Shown piece by piece: positions 1 through 7,506 of a DNA stretch of 64,000 nucleotides. The position numbers and the translations under genes are program-made. Every line of letters begins with the position of its first letter. Within the stretch, counting starts at the first letter, position 1. The notes under the pieces are model-generated. The model did no database searches. It worked only from the letters and a program-made list of their open reading frames with translations, and was not told the origin of the DNA. The stretch comes from Micromonospora rhizosphaerae (GTDB lineage Bacteria > Actinomycetota > Actinomycetes > Mycobacteriales > Micromonosporaceae). The stretch covers positions 2,852,001 to 2,916,000 of the forward strand of contig NZ_FMHV01000002.1 of the NCBI RefSeq assembly GCF_900091465.1, in the 5' to 3' direction.

Positions 1-1277
1 GCAGCCAGCGCGGCGACGATCTCCGCGCAGCGCTCCGGCGGGCAGGCGCGCGCGGGCACCGACGAGCCGGGGTGCACGACGACGTAGTCGCCGGCCAATC
101 CGGCGACCCCGGCCGCCGGCTCGGTGTCGGCGGGAACCTGCCCCCGATGCGGTCTGGTCGTGGCGGCCAGGCCGTCGCGCAGCCGTAGCCCCGGTTCGTC
201 GCCGGCCGGCAGCGGGAAGCCGGCGGCGGCGGCCAGCGACAGCGCCCGTTCCGGTTCCGGTACGCCGGCCGGGACGCGGTGCCGGACGTCGAGCAGGGAA
301 CCCGGGTAGTCGTCGCTGATCGCGCTGATCCTGTGCACGCCGGCCATCCGCAGCAGCAGCGCCAGGGGCAGCGGCGACTGGTGGAACGAGGTGAAGATGA
401 CCGCCTCGTCGGCGCCGACCTCGGCGAGGCGGTCGGTGAGCCGGCGCATGTCGTGCGGGTCCACCGGGGCGGGTGTGCCGTCGATCCAGGGCAGCGGCCA
501 CTCGACGACCTCGTCGACGCCGGGCAGCAGGTCGGCGGCGGCCCGCCCACGCGGGCCGCAGAGCAGCACCACCCGTTGCGCGCCGGCCGCCACCGCCCGG
601 ATGCCGGGGCCGGTGACCAGCACGTCCCCGGCCGCGTCGCTGCGCGCCACCAGGACCGTCCCGGCCCGCCCGGTGCGGGGGACGACCGACTGGACCGCGC
701 GCTCCCGGCGCAGGATCTCGTCAACCGCCGACGGCAGGTCCCGGGCCACGGTCGGCGCGGCGGCCACATCCTCGGGCCGGGTGACCGGGGTGGGCACCAG
801 GATTCCGGTGGCGCCGGCGCCGAGCGCCGCGGTCATGTCCCGCCCGATGTCGCCGACCAGCACGCACCGTCGGGGCGTGGTGTCGAGCGCGCGGGCGGCG
901 GCGTGCACCAGGCCCGGGGCCGGCTTGCGGCAGGCGCAGCCGTCGGTGTCGTCGTGCGGGCAGATCTGCCAGCTCTCGAAGGGACCGAGCAGCTCCTCGA
1001 CCCGGTCGTGGACCGCCCGCATCTGCTCGGCCGTGAAGTAGCCCCGGGCCAGGCCGGACTGGTTGGTCACGACGGCGAGCCGCAGACCGGCGGCGCGCAG
1101 CCGGTCGAGGGCCGCCCGGGCGCCGGGCAGCGGACGCACCTTCTCCGGGTCACCGTTGTAGGGCACGTCCTCGATCAGCGTGCCGTCCCGGTCGAGCAGC
1201 ACCGCGTCGAAGAGGGCATGACGGCTCGGCACGCGGTCCATGTCCGACCAGTTGCCCCGGGCAAGAGAAGTAAACAT
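1..1277 (-). CDS. HAD-IIIA phosphatase / GT9 heptosyltransferase-like fusion (C-terminus off window)
   Basis: The N-terminal third is a HAD-IIIA phosphatase of the GmhB/histidinol-phosphatase type. It has the nucleophile motif LDRDGTL, then VVTNQSGLARG, a Cys/His zinc-like patch (CPHDDTDGCACRKP) and VLVGDIGRDM. The rest looks like a family 9 glycosyltransferase (ADP-heptose:LPS heptosyltransferase type), with VLVARSDAAGDVLVTGPGIRA near the junction and VVHPGSSVPARACP at the window edge. In the family the HAD part removes the 7-phosphate of heptose bisphosphate and GT9 proteins transfer a nucleotide-linked heptose; both roles here are inferred. I chose the ATG at 1277 because GAGGAG lies 5 nt upstream; a downstream in-frame ATG at 1241 is possible. 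The start overlaps the upstream GT2 stop by one base (TGATG), so translation is coupled. The gene runs off the left edge. Confidence 0.85.
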   Translation of the reverse strand, partial: MFTSLARGNWSDMDRVPSRHALFDAVLLDRDGTLIEDVPYNGDPEKVRPLPGARAALDRLRAAGLRLAVVTNQSGLARGYFTAEQMRAVHDRVEELLGPFESWQICPHDDTDGCACRKPAPGLVHAAARALDTTPRRCVLVGDIGRDMTAALGAGATGILVPTPVTRPEDVAAAPTVARDLPSAVDEILRRERAVQSVVPRTGRAGTVLVARSDAAGDVLVTGPGIRAVAAGAQRVVLLCGPRGRAAADLLPGVDEVVEWPLPWIDGTPAPVDPHDMRRLTDRLAEVGADEAVIFTSFHQSPLPLALLLRMAGVHRISAISDDYPGSLLDVRHRVPAGVPEPERALSLAAAAGFPLPAGDEPGLRLRDGLAATTRPHRGQVPADTEPAAGVAGLAGDYVVVHPGSSVPARACPPERCAEIVAALA

Positions 1278-2311
1278 CAACTCCTCGCCCCCGGCCGGTC
1301 GGCCGCCACCACCGCTCCGGCGGGCACCCGGCGGGTGCGCCACCAGCCGCGTACCCAGTGGACGACGGCGACCGGCGGGATCAGCGCGCTGGTCACCAGC
1401 ATGGTGGCGACCTCGTCGGCGGTGCGCGGGCCGGGTGCGATCCGGGCCCGGGCGAGCTCGGCGGTGCCCGCCGCCCAGGCGAGCGCGGCGGTGCCGGTGG
1501 CGAGCCGGAGCGCCCGCCGGGCCGGCGTACCGGGGCGGAGCCGGGCGCCCAGCGCGGCGCCGGCCAGGGCCAGCGCGCCGGCCGCGGTGACCGCGACGTG
1601 CCGGGGCCGCCGGCCCGGGGGCAGGCCGAGATCGCTGCGCCAGCGCCGACCGTACAGTCGGCGCAGCAGCGCGTCGTCGGCGTTGCCGCGCTGGGTGCGC
1701 AGGCTGACCCAGCGGTCCTCGGGGCGTACCGGATGGGCGACCCGCCGCCGGCCGCGGACCAGCTCCCAGCCGGTGAGCCGGACCCGGTGGGCCAGCTCGG
1801 CGTCCTCCCGGTAGGCCCGGGGGAACCGCTCGTCGAACCCGCCGACGGCGACCAGCGCCGCCCGCCGGTAGGCCATGTCGGCGGTGATCCAGGCCCCCTC
1901 GGCCAGGCCGGCGGTGCCGCGCTCCCAGTCGGTCGGGCGGCGGCCGGCGGGCGGCGGCACCTCGACCCGGCCCTGCACGCCGCCGACCGTCGCCGGCACC
2001 GCCAGGTCGTCGCGCAGCCGCCGGCACCAGTCCGGGGCCGGCACCACGTCGTCGTCCAGGAAGACCACCCACGGCGCCCGGGCCGCCCGCCACCCCAGGT
2101 TGCGGGCCGCCGCCGGGCCCGCGCCGCGCCCGGTCAGCACCTTCGTGTACGCGGTCAGCGCGCCCGGCACCGCCAGCTCCCCGGTGTCGTCGCGACGGTC
2201 GTCGACCAGCAGGATCTCTACGTCGGGCAGCTCGCCGACCTGACCGGTGAGGGCGTCCAGCAGTGCCGCGACGCTCGGCCGGCCGAGCGTCGGCACCACG
2301 ATGCTGATCAC
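1277..2311 (-). CDS. family 2 glycosyltransferase with C-terminal membrane segments
   Basis: 344 aa. The N-terminus is a classical GT-A fold: ISIVVPTLGRPSV, then EILLVDDRRDDT, then VVFLDDDVVPAPDW (the DXD-type metal/nucleotide site, residues about 95-108), and an acceptor-side ERFPRAYREDAELAHRV stretch. After residue about 225 come hydrophobic Ala/Leu-rich segments (AVTAAGALALAGAALG, and a second near residue 310), suggesting membrane anchoring. It overlaps the carbamoyltransferase upstream by 4 nt (ATGA) and the HAD/GT9 fusion downstream by 1 nt, so the three form one tightly coupled operon. The donor sugar cannot be read from sequence; the context suggests decoration of a heptose-containing or carbamoylated surface glycan. 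Confidence 0.88.
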   Translation of the reverse strand: MISIVVPTLGRPSVAALLDALTGQVGELPDVEILLVDDRRDDTGELAVPGALTAYTKVLTGRGAGPAAARNLGWRAARAPWVVFLDDDVVPAPDWCRRLRDDLAVPATVGGVQGRVEVPPPAGRRPTDWERGTAGLAEGAWITADMAYRRAALVAVGGFDERFPRAYREDAELAHRVRLTGWELVRGRRRVAHPVRPEDRWVSLRTQRGNADDALLRRLYGRRWRSDLGLPPGRRPRHVAVTAAGALALAGAALGARLRPGTPARRALRLATGTAALAWAAGTAELARARIAPGPRTADEVATMLVTSALIPPVAVVHWVRGWWRTRRVPAGAVVAADRPGARS

Positions 2312-3960
2312 CGGTCACCGGTCAGGGACCGGCGGTGCACCGCGAACGGGCCGATGGCGAGCAGGTCCACCGGCGCGGAGCCGAACAGCTCCATCGCCTC
2401 GCGCGGGGTGTCCACCATGGGCCGGCCGGCGGTGTTCAGCGAGGTGTTCACCACCACCGGCAGGCCGGTGAGCCGCTCGAACTCGGCCAGCAGCTCGGCC
2501 ACCAGCGGCTCGGTGTCGGTGTGCACGGTCTGCACCCGGGCGGTGCCGTCGACGTGGGTGACCGCCGGAATCCGGTCCCGCCACTCCGGCTTCACGTGGT
2601 GCACGAAGAGCATGTACGGGCTGGGGAAGACCCCCTCGAAGATCTCCGCGAAGCGTTCCGCCCGGACCATCGGGGCGATCGGGCGGAACTGCTCACGGCC
2701 CTTGACGTCGTTCATCCGAACGGTGGTGGCCGGGTCGCCCGGGTGGGCGAGCAGCGAACGGTGGCCCAGCGCCCGCGGGCCGTACTCGCTGCGGCCCTGG
2801 TACCAGGCGACGATGCCGTTGTCGGCGAGCACCCGGGCCGCCTCGACCGCGATCGACGCCGGCCGGCGGTACGGCAGCCGCGCCCGACGCAGCTCCGCCT
2901 CCAGTTCCTCGTCCGACCAGCCGCGCCCCAGGTCCGCCCCGGCCATCGGGGCGCATCGGTCACCCAGCGCGCCGGCTACATGCAGGGCCGCGCCGAGCGC
3001 CGTTCCCGCGTCGCCGGCCGCCGGCTGAACCCAGACGTCCCGGTACGGCCCCTCCGCGGCGATCCGGGCGTTCGCCACGCAGTTCAGCGCCACTCCGCCG
3101 GCCATGGCCAGGGTGGACGCCCCGCCGGAGGCGTCGTACAGCCAGCGGGACAGGTCGAGGATGACCTCCTCCAGCCGGGTCTGCACGCTGGCGGCGAGGT
3201 CGGCGTGGTCGTCGGTCAGCTCGCCGTCGGCGGTGCGCGCCTTGGCCATGCCGCTCCAGTCGATCCGCTCGACGCGGAAGCCGCCGTCATCCGTGACCCG
3301 GACCAGCTCGCGGAGCAGGCCCAGGTGCTTCGGTTCGCCGTACGAGGCGAGGGCCATCACCTTGTACTCGTCGCTGGAGTGCAGGAAGCCGAGGTGCCGG
3401 GTGAGGTCCTCGTAGAGCAGGCCGAGCGAGTGCGGCAGCTCCTGCGCGTACAGGGGCGACAACTGACCGTCGCGGTAGACGCCGGCCAGATGGCTGGCGA
3501 CCTCTCCGCGCCCGTCCAGCACCAGCACGGCGGAGTCGTCGCCGGCCGGCGGGGCGGCCAGCCCGGCCGAGGCGGCGTGCGCGACGTGGTGCGGCACGAA
3601 CCGCACCTTCTCCGGGTCGAGCCCAGGCAGGGCGGCCGCGAGGAACTGCGGGGCCCGCTGGGCGTACTCCACGCGCAGCCAGTCCCAGGGGTCGGCGAGG
3701 CCGAGGCCGGCCGCGTCCCGGCACAGGCCGGGGTCGAACGAGTAGGCGACCGCGTCGAGGCTGTCAACGTCGATCGCCGCGCTGGCCAGACACCAGGCGG
3801 CGGAGAGCTCGGGCAGCTCCCAGGCGGAGAACGGGACGGGTCGCTTGCCGTGCTTGCGCCGGCTGAACCGTTCCTCCTCGGCGGCGGCCACCACCCTCCC
3901 GTCCACCACCAGGGCGGCCGCGGGGTCATGGAAGATCGCGTTGATTCCAAGGACGCGCAT
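2308..3960 (-). CDS. carbamoyltransferase (NodU/CmcH/TobZ family)
   Basis: 550 aa, a typical length for the family, which transfers carbamoyl from carbamoyl phosphate, via carbamoyl-adenylate, to a sugar hydroxyl. Visible motifs are the N-terminal MRVLGINAIFHDPAAALV, the metal-site stretch VPHHVAHAASA, an ASKHA-like glycine-rich DSAVLVLDGRGE segment, and the C-terminal YrdC-like domain with YQGRSEYGPRALGHRS and GREQFRPIAPMV. It is first in a three-gene overlapping operon with a GT2 and a HAD/GT9 fusion. That grouping suggests carbamoylation of a sugar on a secreted glycan rather than of an antibiotic, since no polyketide or peptide synthetase genes are present. The substrate is unknown. Confidence 0.93.
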   Translation of the reverse strand: MRVLGINAIFHDPAAALVVDGRVVAAAEEERFSRRKHGKRPVPFSAWELPELSAAWCLASAAIDVDSLDAVAYSFDPGLCRDAAGLGLADPWDWLRVEYAQRAPQFLAAALPGLDPEKVRFVPHHVAHAASAGLAAPPAGDDSAVLVLDGRGEVASHLAGVYRDGQLSPLYAQELPHSLGLLYEDLTRHLGFLHSSDEYKVMALASYGEPKHLGLLRELVRVTDDGGFRVERIDWSGMAKARTADGELTDDHADLAASVQTRLEEVILDLSRWLYDASGGASTLAMAGGVALNCVANARIAAEGPYRDVWVQPAAGDAGTALGAALHVAGALGDRCAPMAGADLGRGWSDEELEAELRRARLPYRRPASIAVEAARVLADNGIVAWYQGRSEYGPRALGHRSLLAHPGDPATTVRMNDVKGREQFRPIAPMVRAERFAEIFEGVFPSPYMLFVHHVKPEWRDRIPAVTHVDGTARVQTVHTDTEPLVAELLAEFERLTGLPVVVNTSLNTAGRPMVDTPREAMELFGSAPVDLLAIGPFAVHRRSLTGDR

Positions 3961-4004
3961 GAGCAGTGTTCCTACCCCCGCCTCCGCCGCCTAACCTGTA
4001 GATC

Positions 4005-4027
4005 ATCGACTTCTCCACGAAGTCGAT
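4005..4027. repeat. short inverted repeat upstream of the ywiC-like gene
   Basis: An 8-bp perfect inverted repeat, ATCGACTT and AAGTCGAT, with a 7-nt spacer lies in the 232-nt gap between the divergent carbamoyltransferase and ywiC-like genes. The gap is less GC-rich than its surroundings. This could be an operator or a small hairpin; there is no direct evidence for either. Confidence 0.4.
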
Positions 4028-4192
4028 CGTCGGTTGTGGAGATCGCCGGCGCAGGGCTGCCGCGGGGGCGCGAAGAGTGACCAAAGTCCCTGGCGACGTG
4101 GCCATCGCCCGACGAAGCTGGGCAAAGAGGTGCAGGCGGTTCCCCTTTCGCGGCGGGGAGCCGCCTCGTTCGCGAGCCGTCCGGAGGTGCCC

Positions 4193-4972
4193 ATGTTCGC
4201 GTCCTCGCCCGGTCGCCCGCCGACGAGCGGCACGGTAGCCCGGCCGGCGCGGGGCCGCCGACACCGCTTCCTGCCGCCGCAGCACGGCGCGTGGGCGATG
4301 CTGCTGCTCCCGTACGCCGCCGCGCTGACCGTCACCGGGCCGCGCTGGCCGCACCTGCCGCTGCTCGGCGCCTGGCTCGCCGGCTACCTGCTTTCGTACT
4401 ACGCCCTGCAGGCGGTGAAGACCGGACGTCCCGACCGGGTACGCCCGCAGCTTCTCCTCTACGGGGGCGCGACCGCGCTGCTCGCCGCCCCGGTGCTGCT
4501 CGCCCGGCCGGCGGTGCTCGGCTACGCCCCGCTGTACGGCCTGCTGGTCGGGGGGAACGTCTGGTACGCCCGGCGTCGCCGGGAGCGGGCCGTGCTCAAC
4601 GACCTCGCCTCCGTCACGCAGAGCACCCTGATGGTGTTCGTCGTGGCGACCGTCGCCGGGGTGCCACCCCGGGCGCTGGCCGGCGTCGCGGCGGCCGTCT
4701 TCGCGTATCTGGTCGCCACGGTTCTCTACGTCAAGACGATGATCCGGGAGCGGGAGAGCGCCGGTTACCGGCGCGCCTCCGTCGCGTACCACCTGGCGGT
4801 GCTGCTGGTCGCGGTCGTCGCGTGGGGCCCGGCGATGGCGGCGGTCTTCGGGCTGCTGCTGCTCCGCGCCGCGCTGCTGCCCGGGCGGCGGCTCAGCCCG
4901 CTCCGGGTGGGCGTGCTCGAGATCGTCGGTTCGCTGCTGGTGCTCGCGGCGATCGCGGTGCACTGGGCCTGA
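4193..4972 (+). CDS. YwiC-like family integral membrane protein
   Basis: 259 aa from the ATG at 4193, which has GGAGG five bases upstream. A longer in-frame reading back to 4034 lacks a good ribosome site and adds an arginine-rich stretch. The conserved N-terminal motif of the YwiC-like family, LPPQHGAWAMLLLPYAAAL, is at about residues 24-42. Seven or so hydrophobic spans follow, with a KTMIRERESAGYR loop near residue 185. The function of the family is unknown; in Bacillus subtilis ywiC lies near nitrate-respiration genes, as I recall. Here it converges on hmp and is one gene away from nsrR, consistent with a role in nitrogen-oxide physiology. That role is inferred from context. Confidence 0.85.
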   Translation: MFASSPGRPPTSGTVARPARGRRHRFLPPQHGAWAMLLLPYAAALTVTGPRWPHLPLLGAWLAGYLLSYYALQAVKTGRPDRVRPQLLLYGGATALLAAPVLLARPAVLGYAPLYGLLVGGNVWYARRRRERAVLNDLASVTQSTLMVFVVATVAGVPPRALAGVAAAVFAYLVATVLYVKTMIRERESAGYRRASVAYHLAVLLVAVVAWGPAMAAVFGLLLLRAALLPGRRLSPLRVGVLEIVGSLLVLAAIAVHWA

Positions 4973-4976
4973 ACGG

Positions 4977-5016
4977 CAGGAACCGGCGGCGCCAGATCGG
5001 GCGCCGCCGGTTCCTG
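4977..5016. terminator. bidirectional hairpin between ywiC-like and hmp
   Basis: A 17-bp perfect stem (4977-4993 with 5000-5016) and a 6-nt loop sit between two convergent genes. There is no U-tract, as is usual for high-GC actinobacterial terminators. Confidence 0.75.
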
Positions 5017-5024
5017 TCGGAGGG

Positions 5025-6245
5025 TCAGACGCGCTCGTCGCGGAGCATGCCCGGACCGAACACCTCGTAGGCGATCCGCTCGCTCGGCACGCCCCGGCGC
5101 AGCAGCCCGCCCCGGACGATGTTCATGAACGGCACCGGCCCGCAGAGGTGCACGTGCGCGTCCGGGTTCACCGGGATCAGCTCCGGGTCGACCCGACCGC
5201 TGGCGACCTCGGCCGTCAGCCCGAGCAGCTGGCTGTCCGTGACGTCCTCGTACCAGAGGCGCATCCGCAGGTTGGGCAGCTTCTCCTGGAGCCGGGGCAG
5301 GTCGTCGCGCATGGCGTGCGCGGTGCCGGCCCGGTCGGCGTGCACCAGCACCACCGGACGCTCGGGCTCGGTGACGGCCAGGTGCTCCAGTGCCGCCATC
5401 GCCGGGGTGAGCCCGATGCCGGCGCTGACCAGCACCAGCGGGCCCTCGCCGGGCACCGCGCTGACCTCGCCGAAGGGCGGGCTGAGCCGCAGCGTGTCGC
5501 CGACCTCGACCCGCTCGTGCAGGAAGGTGGAGACCATCCCGTCCGGCCCGCCGTCGACGCCGCGTACCCGCTTGACGGTGATCCGCCAGTGGTCCCCGCC
5601 GGGCCGGTTGGAGAGGCTGTACTGCCGGATCTGCTGGCCGCGGCCGCCGTCCAGGTCCACCGCCACCGAGGTGTACTGCCCGGGGGTGAAGCCCGGCACC
5701 GGTCCACCGTCGGCCGGGACCAGGGTGAACGAGACCACATCCGCGGTCTCCCGCACCTTGCCGGTGACCCGCCAGTCGCGCCACACCGAGCCGTTCTCCG
5801 GTACCCCGGCCTCGGTGTAGAGGCGCGCCTCGCGGGCGATCAGCTCGCAGGCCAGCAGCCAGTAGACCTCGTCCCAGGCCGCCGCGACCTCCGGGGTGAC
5901 CGCCTCGCCGAGCACCTCGCCGACCGCGGCCATCAGGTGCCGGCCGACGATCGTGTACTGGGTGGCGGTGATCCCCAGCGAGACGTGCTTGTGCGCGATC
6001 CGGTCCAGGATCGGCCCCCAGGGCACGCTGCTGCCGCCGGTCAGCTGCTCGGCGTACGCGACCACGGCCGCGGCCAGCGCCGCCTTCTGCTGTCCGGTGG
6101 CCTGGTTGCTCCGGTTGAAGATGTTCAGCAGCTCCGGGTGGGCGTCGAACATCCGCTGGTAGAACCGGTCGGTGATCGCCTCGCCGTTGGCCTGCACGGC
6201 GGGCAGGGTCGCGGCCACCACTGCTGCTGAGGATTCCGAGAGCAC
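5025..6245 (-). CDS. hmp: flavohaemoprotein / nitric oxide dioxygenase
   Basis: 406 aa with the full Hmp architecture. A globin domain (about 1-140) holds the distal-side FY at residues 28-29 and a haem-ligand region DRIAHKHVSLGI near residue 85. An FAD domain has RQYSLSNRP, and a C-terminal NAD(P)H domain has LVLVSAGIGLTPAMAAL and ends with YEVFGPG. The enzyme oxidises NO to nitrate with O2 and NAD(P)H in the cytoplasm. I chose GTG at 6245 because AAGGAG lies 5 nt upstream; the frame is open for 12 more codons without a better site. A divergent NsrR-type regulator and a dyad at 6287-6303 suggest NO-relieved repression. Confidence 0.95.
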   Translation of the reverse strand: MLSESSAAVVAATLPAVQANGEAITDRFYQRMFDAHPELLNIFNRSNQATGQQKAALAAAVVAYAEQLTGGSSVPWGPILDRIAHKHVSLGITATQYTIVGRHLMAAVGEVLGEAVTPEVAAAWDEVYWLLACELIAREARLYTEAGVPENGSVWRDWRVTGKVRETADVVSFTLVPADGGPVPGFTPGQYTSVAVDLDGGRGQQIRQYSLSNRPGGDHWRITVKRVRGVDGGPDGMVSTFLHERVEVGDTLRLSPPFGEVSAVPGEGPLVLVSAGIGLTPAMAALEHLAVTEPERPVVLVHADRAGTAHAMRDDLPRLQEKLPNLRMRLWYEDVTDSQLLGLTAEVASGRVDPELIPVNPDAHVHLCGPVPFMNIVRGGLLRRGVPSERIAYEVFGPGMLRDERV

Positions 6246-6286
6246 GACTACTCCTTCGAGGTCGGGTAGGACGCGCTCCACTGAAC

Positions 6287-6303
6287 AGGAGTTTTAAAGT
6301 CCT
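6287..6303. promoter_or_regulatory. candidate NsrR operator upstream of hmp
   Basis: AGGAGTTT-T-AAAGTCCT is a nearly perfect 17-bp dyad (7 of 8 arm positions match), AT-rich in otherwise GC-rich DNA. It sits about 42 nt before the hmp start and 100 nt before the divergent nsrR start. Rrf2-family repressors such as NsrR bind imperfect dyads of about this size. The link to this regulator is inferred from position only. Confidence 0.55.
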
Positions 6304-6392
6304 CTTCTAGGCCAAAGGTCCCGGGTCGGGCGTCGTCCGGATCACACCCGGCACCGGACCATCGGCCCGTGTCGCGGGGCGTTCGCGCTGCT

Positions 6393-6398
6393 TAGGGT
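6393..6398 (+). promoter_or_regulatory. -10 box of nsrR (leaderless)
   Basis: TAGGGT fits the actinobacterial TANNNT -10 pattern and ends 7 nt before the GTG start of nsrR. There is no Shine-Dalgarno sequence, so the mRNA is probably leaderless. Confidence 0.5.
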
Positions 6399-6405
6399 CG
6401 GTGTC

Positions 6406-6843
6406 GTGAAGCTCAACCGGTCCACCGACATGGCCCTGCGGATCGCCATGCTCACCGCCGCGTCCACGGTGCGTACGACGGTGGACGAGCTGGCCACCCG
6501 GCTCGCGCTGCCCCGCAGCCACGTGGCGAAGATCGTCCAGCGGCTGCAGCGGATCGGCGTCCTGGCGACCATCCGCGGTCGCTCCGGCGGGGTGGCCTTC
6601 GCCGAGCACGCCGGCGAGCTGACCGTCGGCCACGTCGTCCGGGCCTTCGAGGGGGACGACGAGGTGGTCGCCTGTGAGGAGCCGGCCTGCCCGCTGGTCG
6701 TCGGCTGCCGACTGCGCGGTGAGCTGCGCCGGGCCCAGGCCGCCTTCCTCGCCGTGCTCGACGGGGTACGCCTCGGCGACCTGGTCGACGGCCCCGCCGG
6801 CCCCCTCCTGCTCAGCCTCGGCGCGCCGCCCGCCCCTCGCTGA
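6406..6843 (+). CDS. nsrR: Rrf2-family regulator, NsrR-like nitric oxide sensor
   Basis: 145 aa. A winged helix covers about residues 1-65 (TTVDELATRLALPRSHVAKIVQRL, then GVLATIRGRSGGV), with the three-cysteine cluster loop C90, C95, C101 (ACEEPACPLVVGC). Asp8 is present at the position that, as I recall, completes the [4Fe-4S] ligand set in Streptomyces NsrR. NO nitrosylates the cluster and lifts repression of hmp-type genes. The divergent hmp and the dyad between them fit this circuit. Start GTG at 6406 follows a -10 box by 7 nt. A different Rrf2 member (for example IscR- or RsrR-like) is less likely given the cysteine spacing and the neighbour. Confidence 0.88.
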   Translation: MKLNRSTDMALRIAMLTAASTVRTTVDELATRLALPRSHVAKIVQRLQRIGVLATIRGRSGGVAFAEHAGELTVGHVVRAFEGDDEVVACEEPACPLVVGCRLRGELRRAQAAFLAVLDGVRLGDLVDGPAGPLLLSLGAPPAPR

Positions 6844-6893
6844 CCACTTCGGTCGGTAGGCTGCGGGGCTGGCCCCGGGATGGGGAGGAGTCG

Positions 6894-7194
6894 ATGTCCG
6901 GCTCGCATCCGATCTTCGCGCGGTTCTTCGCGCGGGCCAGCGTGGCGCTGGACCGCGCCGGCGCGGCGGAACACCGACGTCACCTGGTCGAGGGGCTGCG
7001 TGGCCGGGTGGTCGAGGTGCGGCAACGGCCGGATGTTCCCGCACTACCCGGCGACCCTGGCCGCCGTGCTGGCCGTCGAGCCGGAACCCCGGCTGCGGGC
7101 CGCCGCCCGGGCCGCCGCCGGCCCGGATCCCGGCCCCGGCCGCCCTGCACGTGCTCGGCACCGCGGTCCGGCCATGATCCGCCCGGCAGCCTGA
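6894..7194 (+). pseudogene. degraded class I SAM-dependent methyltransferase
   Basis: From ATG 6894 the frame reads like the start of a UbiE-type methyltransferase (SHPIFARFFARASVALDRAG, ending GRVVEV near 7020). The expected SAM-binding glycine loop is then interrupted. The continuation GNGRMFPHYPATLAAVLAVEPE appears in another frame (about 7024-7120), and a last trace (HVLGTAV) seems to lie in the third frame before 7190. The gap in motif I fits a small deletion of a few bases. The C-terminal half of the usual fold (around 200 aa) is missing. I therefore call it a frameshifted and truncated remnant; a sequencing error would explain the frameshift but not the missing half. Confidence 0.65.
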
Positions 7195-7506
7195 CGACCG
7201 TCAATCGGTGGGACACCCGTGGAGCCGCTCGAAGCACCCCGTGGGGTCGCCGGCGGCGAGCGATCGGGAAGACACCGCCGGGTCGGATCGTTGTCGTCCA
7301 CTGACGCCCCCTCGCCGTCCGCCCTTCCGCGCCCGGGGGCCGGATACGGGACGACCGGCAGCGCAACGCCACGCACACCCGCCCGGGTGCCACAGCTCTG
7401 TCGGAGTGCCGGGCTAGGCTCGCTCCGGCGCGCGCGTGGCGATCGAGTGAGTGGTGATCATCATGGTGAGCGGCACCACACCGCCGAGACCTGGGAGTAC
7501 GACCAG
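7195..7506 (+). other. intergenic region before parE
   Basis: About 310 nt with no supported gene. A TANNNT box (TAGGCT, 7415-7420) about 90 nt before the chosen parE start is the only promoter-like element I see. The parE frame stays open upstream through this region but reads arginine/proline-rich low-information sequence. Confidence 0.4.

Noticed and set aside
279..3028. Plus-strand open frames opposite the HAD/GT9, GT2 and carbamoyltransferase genes
   Set aside because: The minus-strand readings have full family motifs, while the plus-strand readings are low-information sequence.
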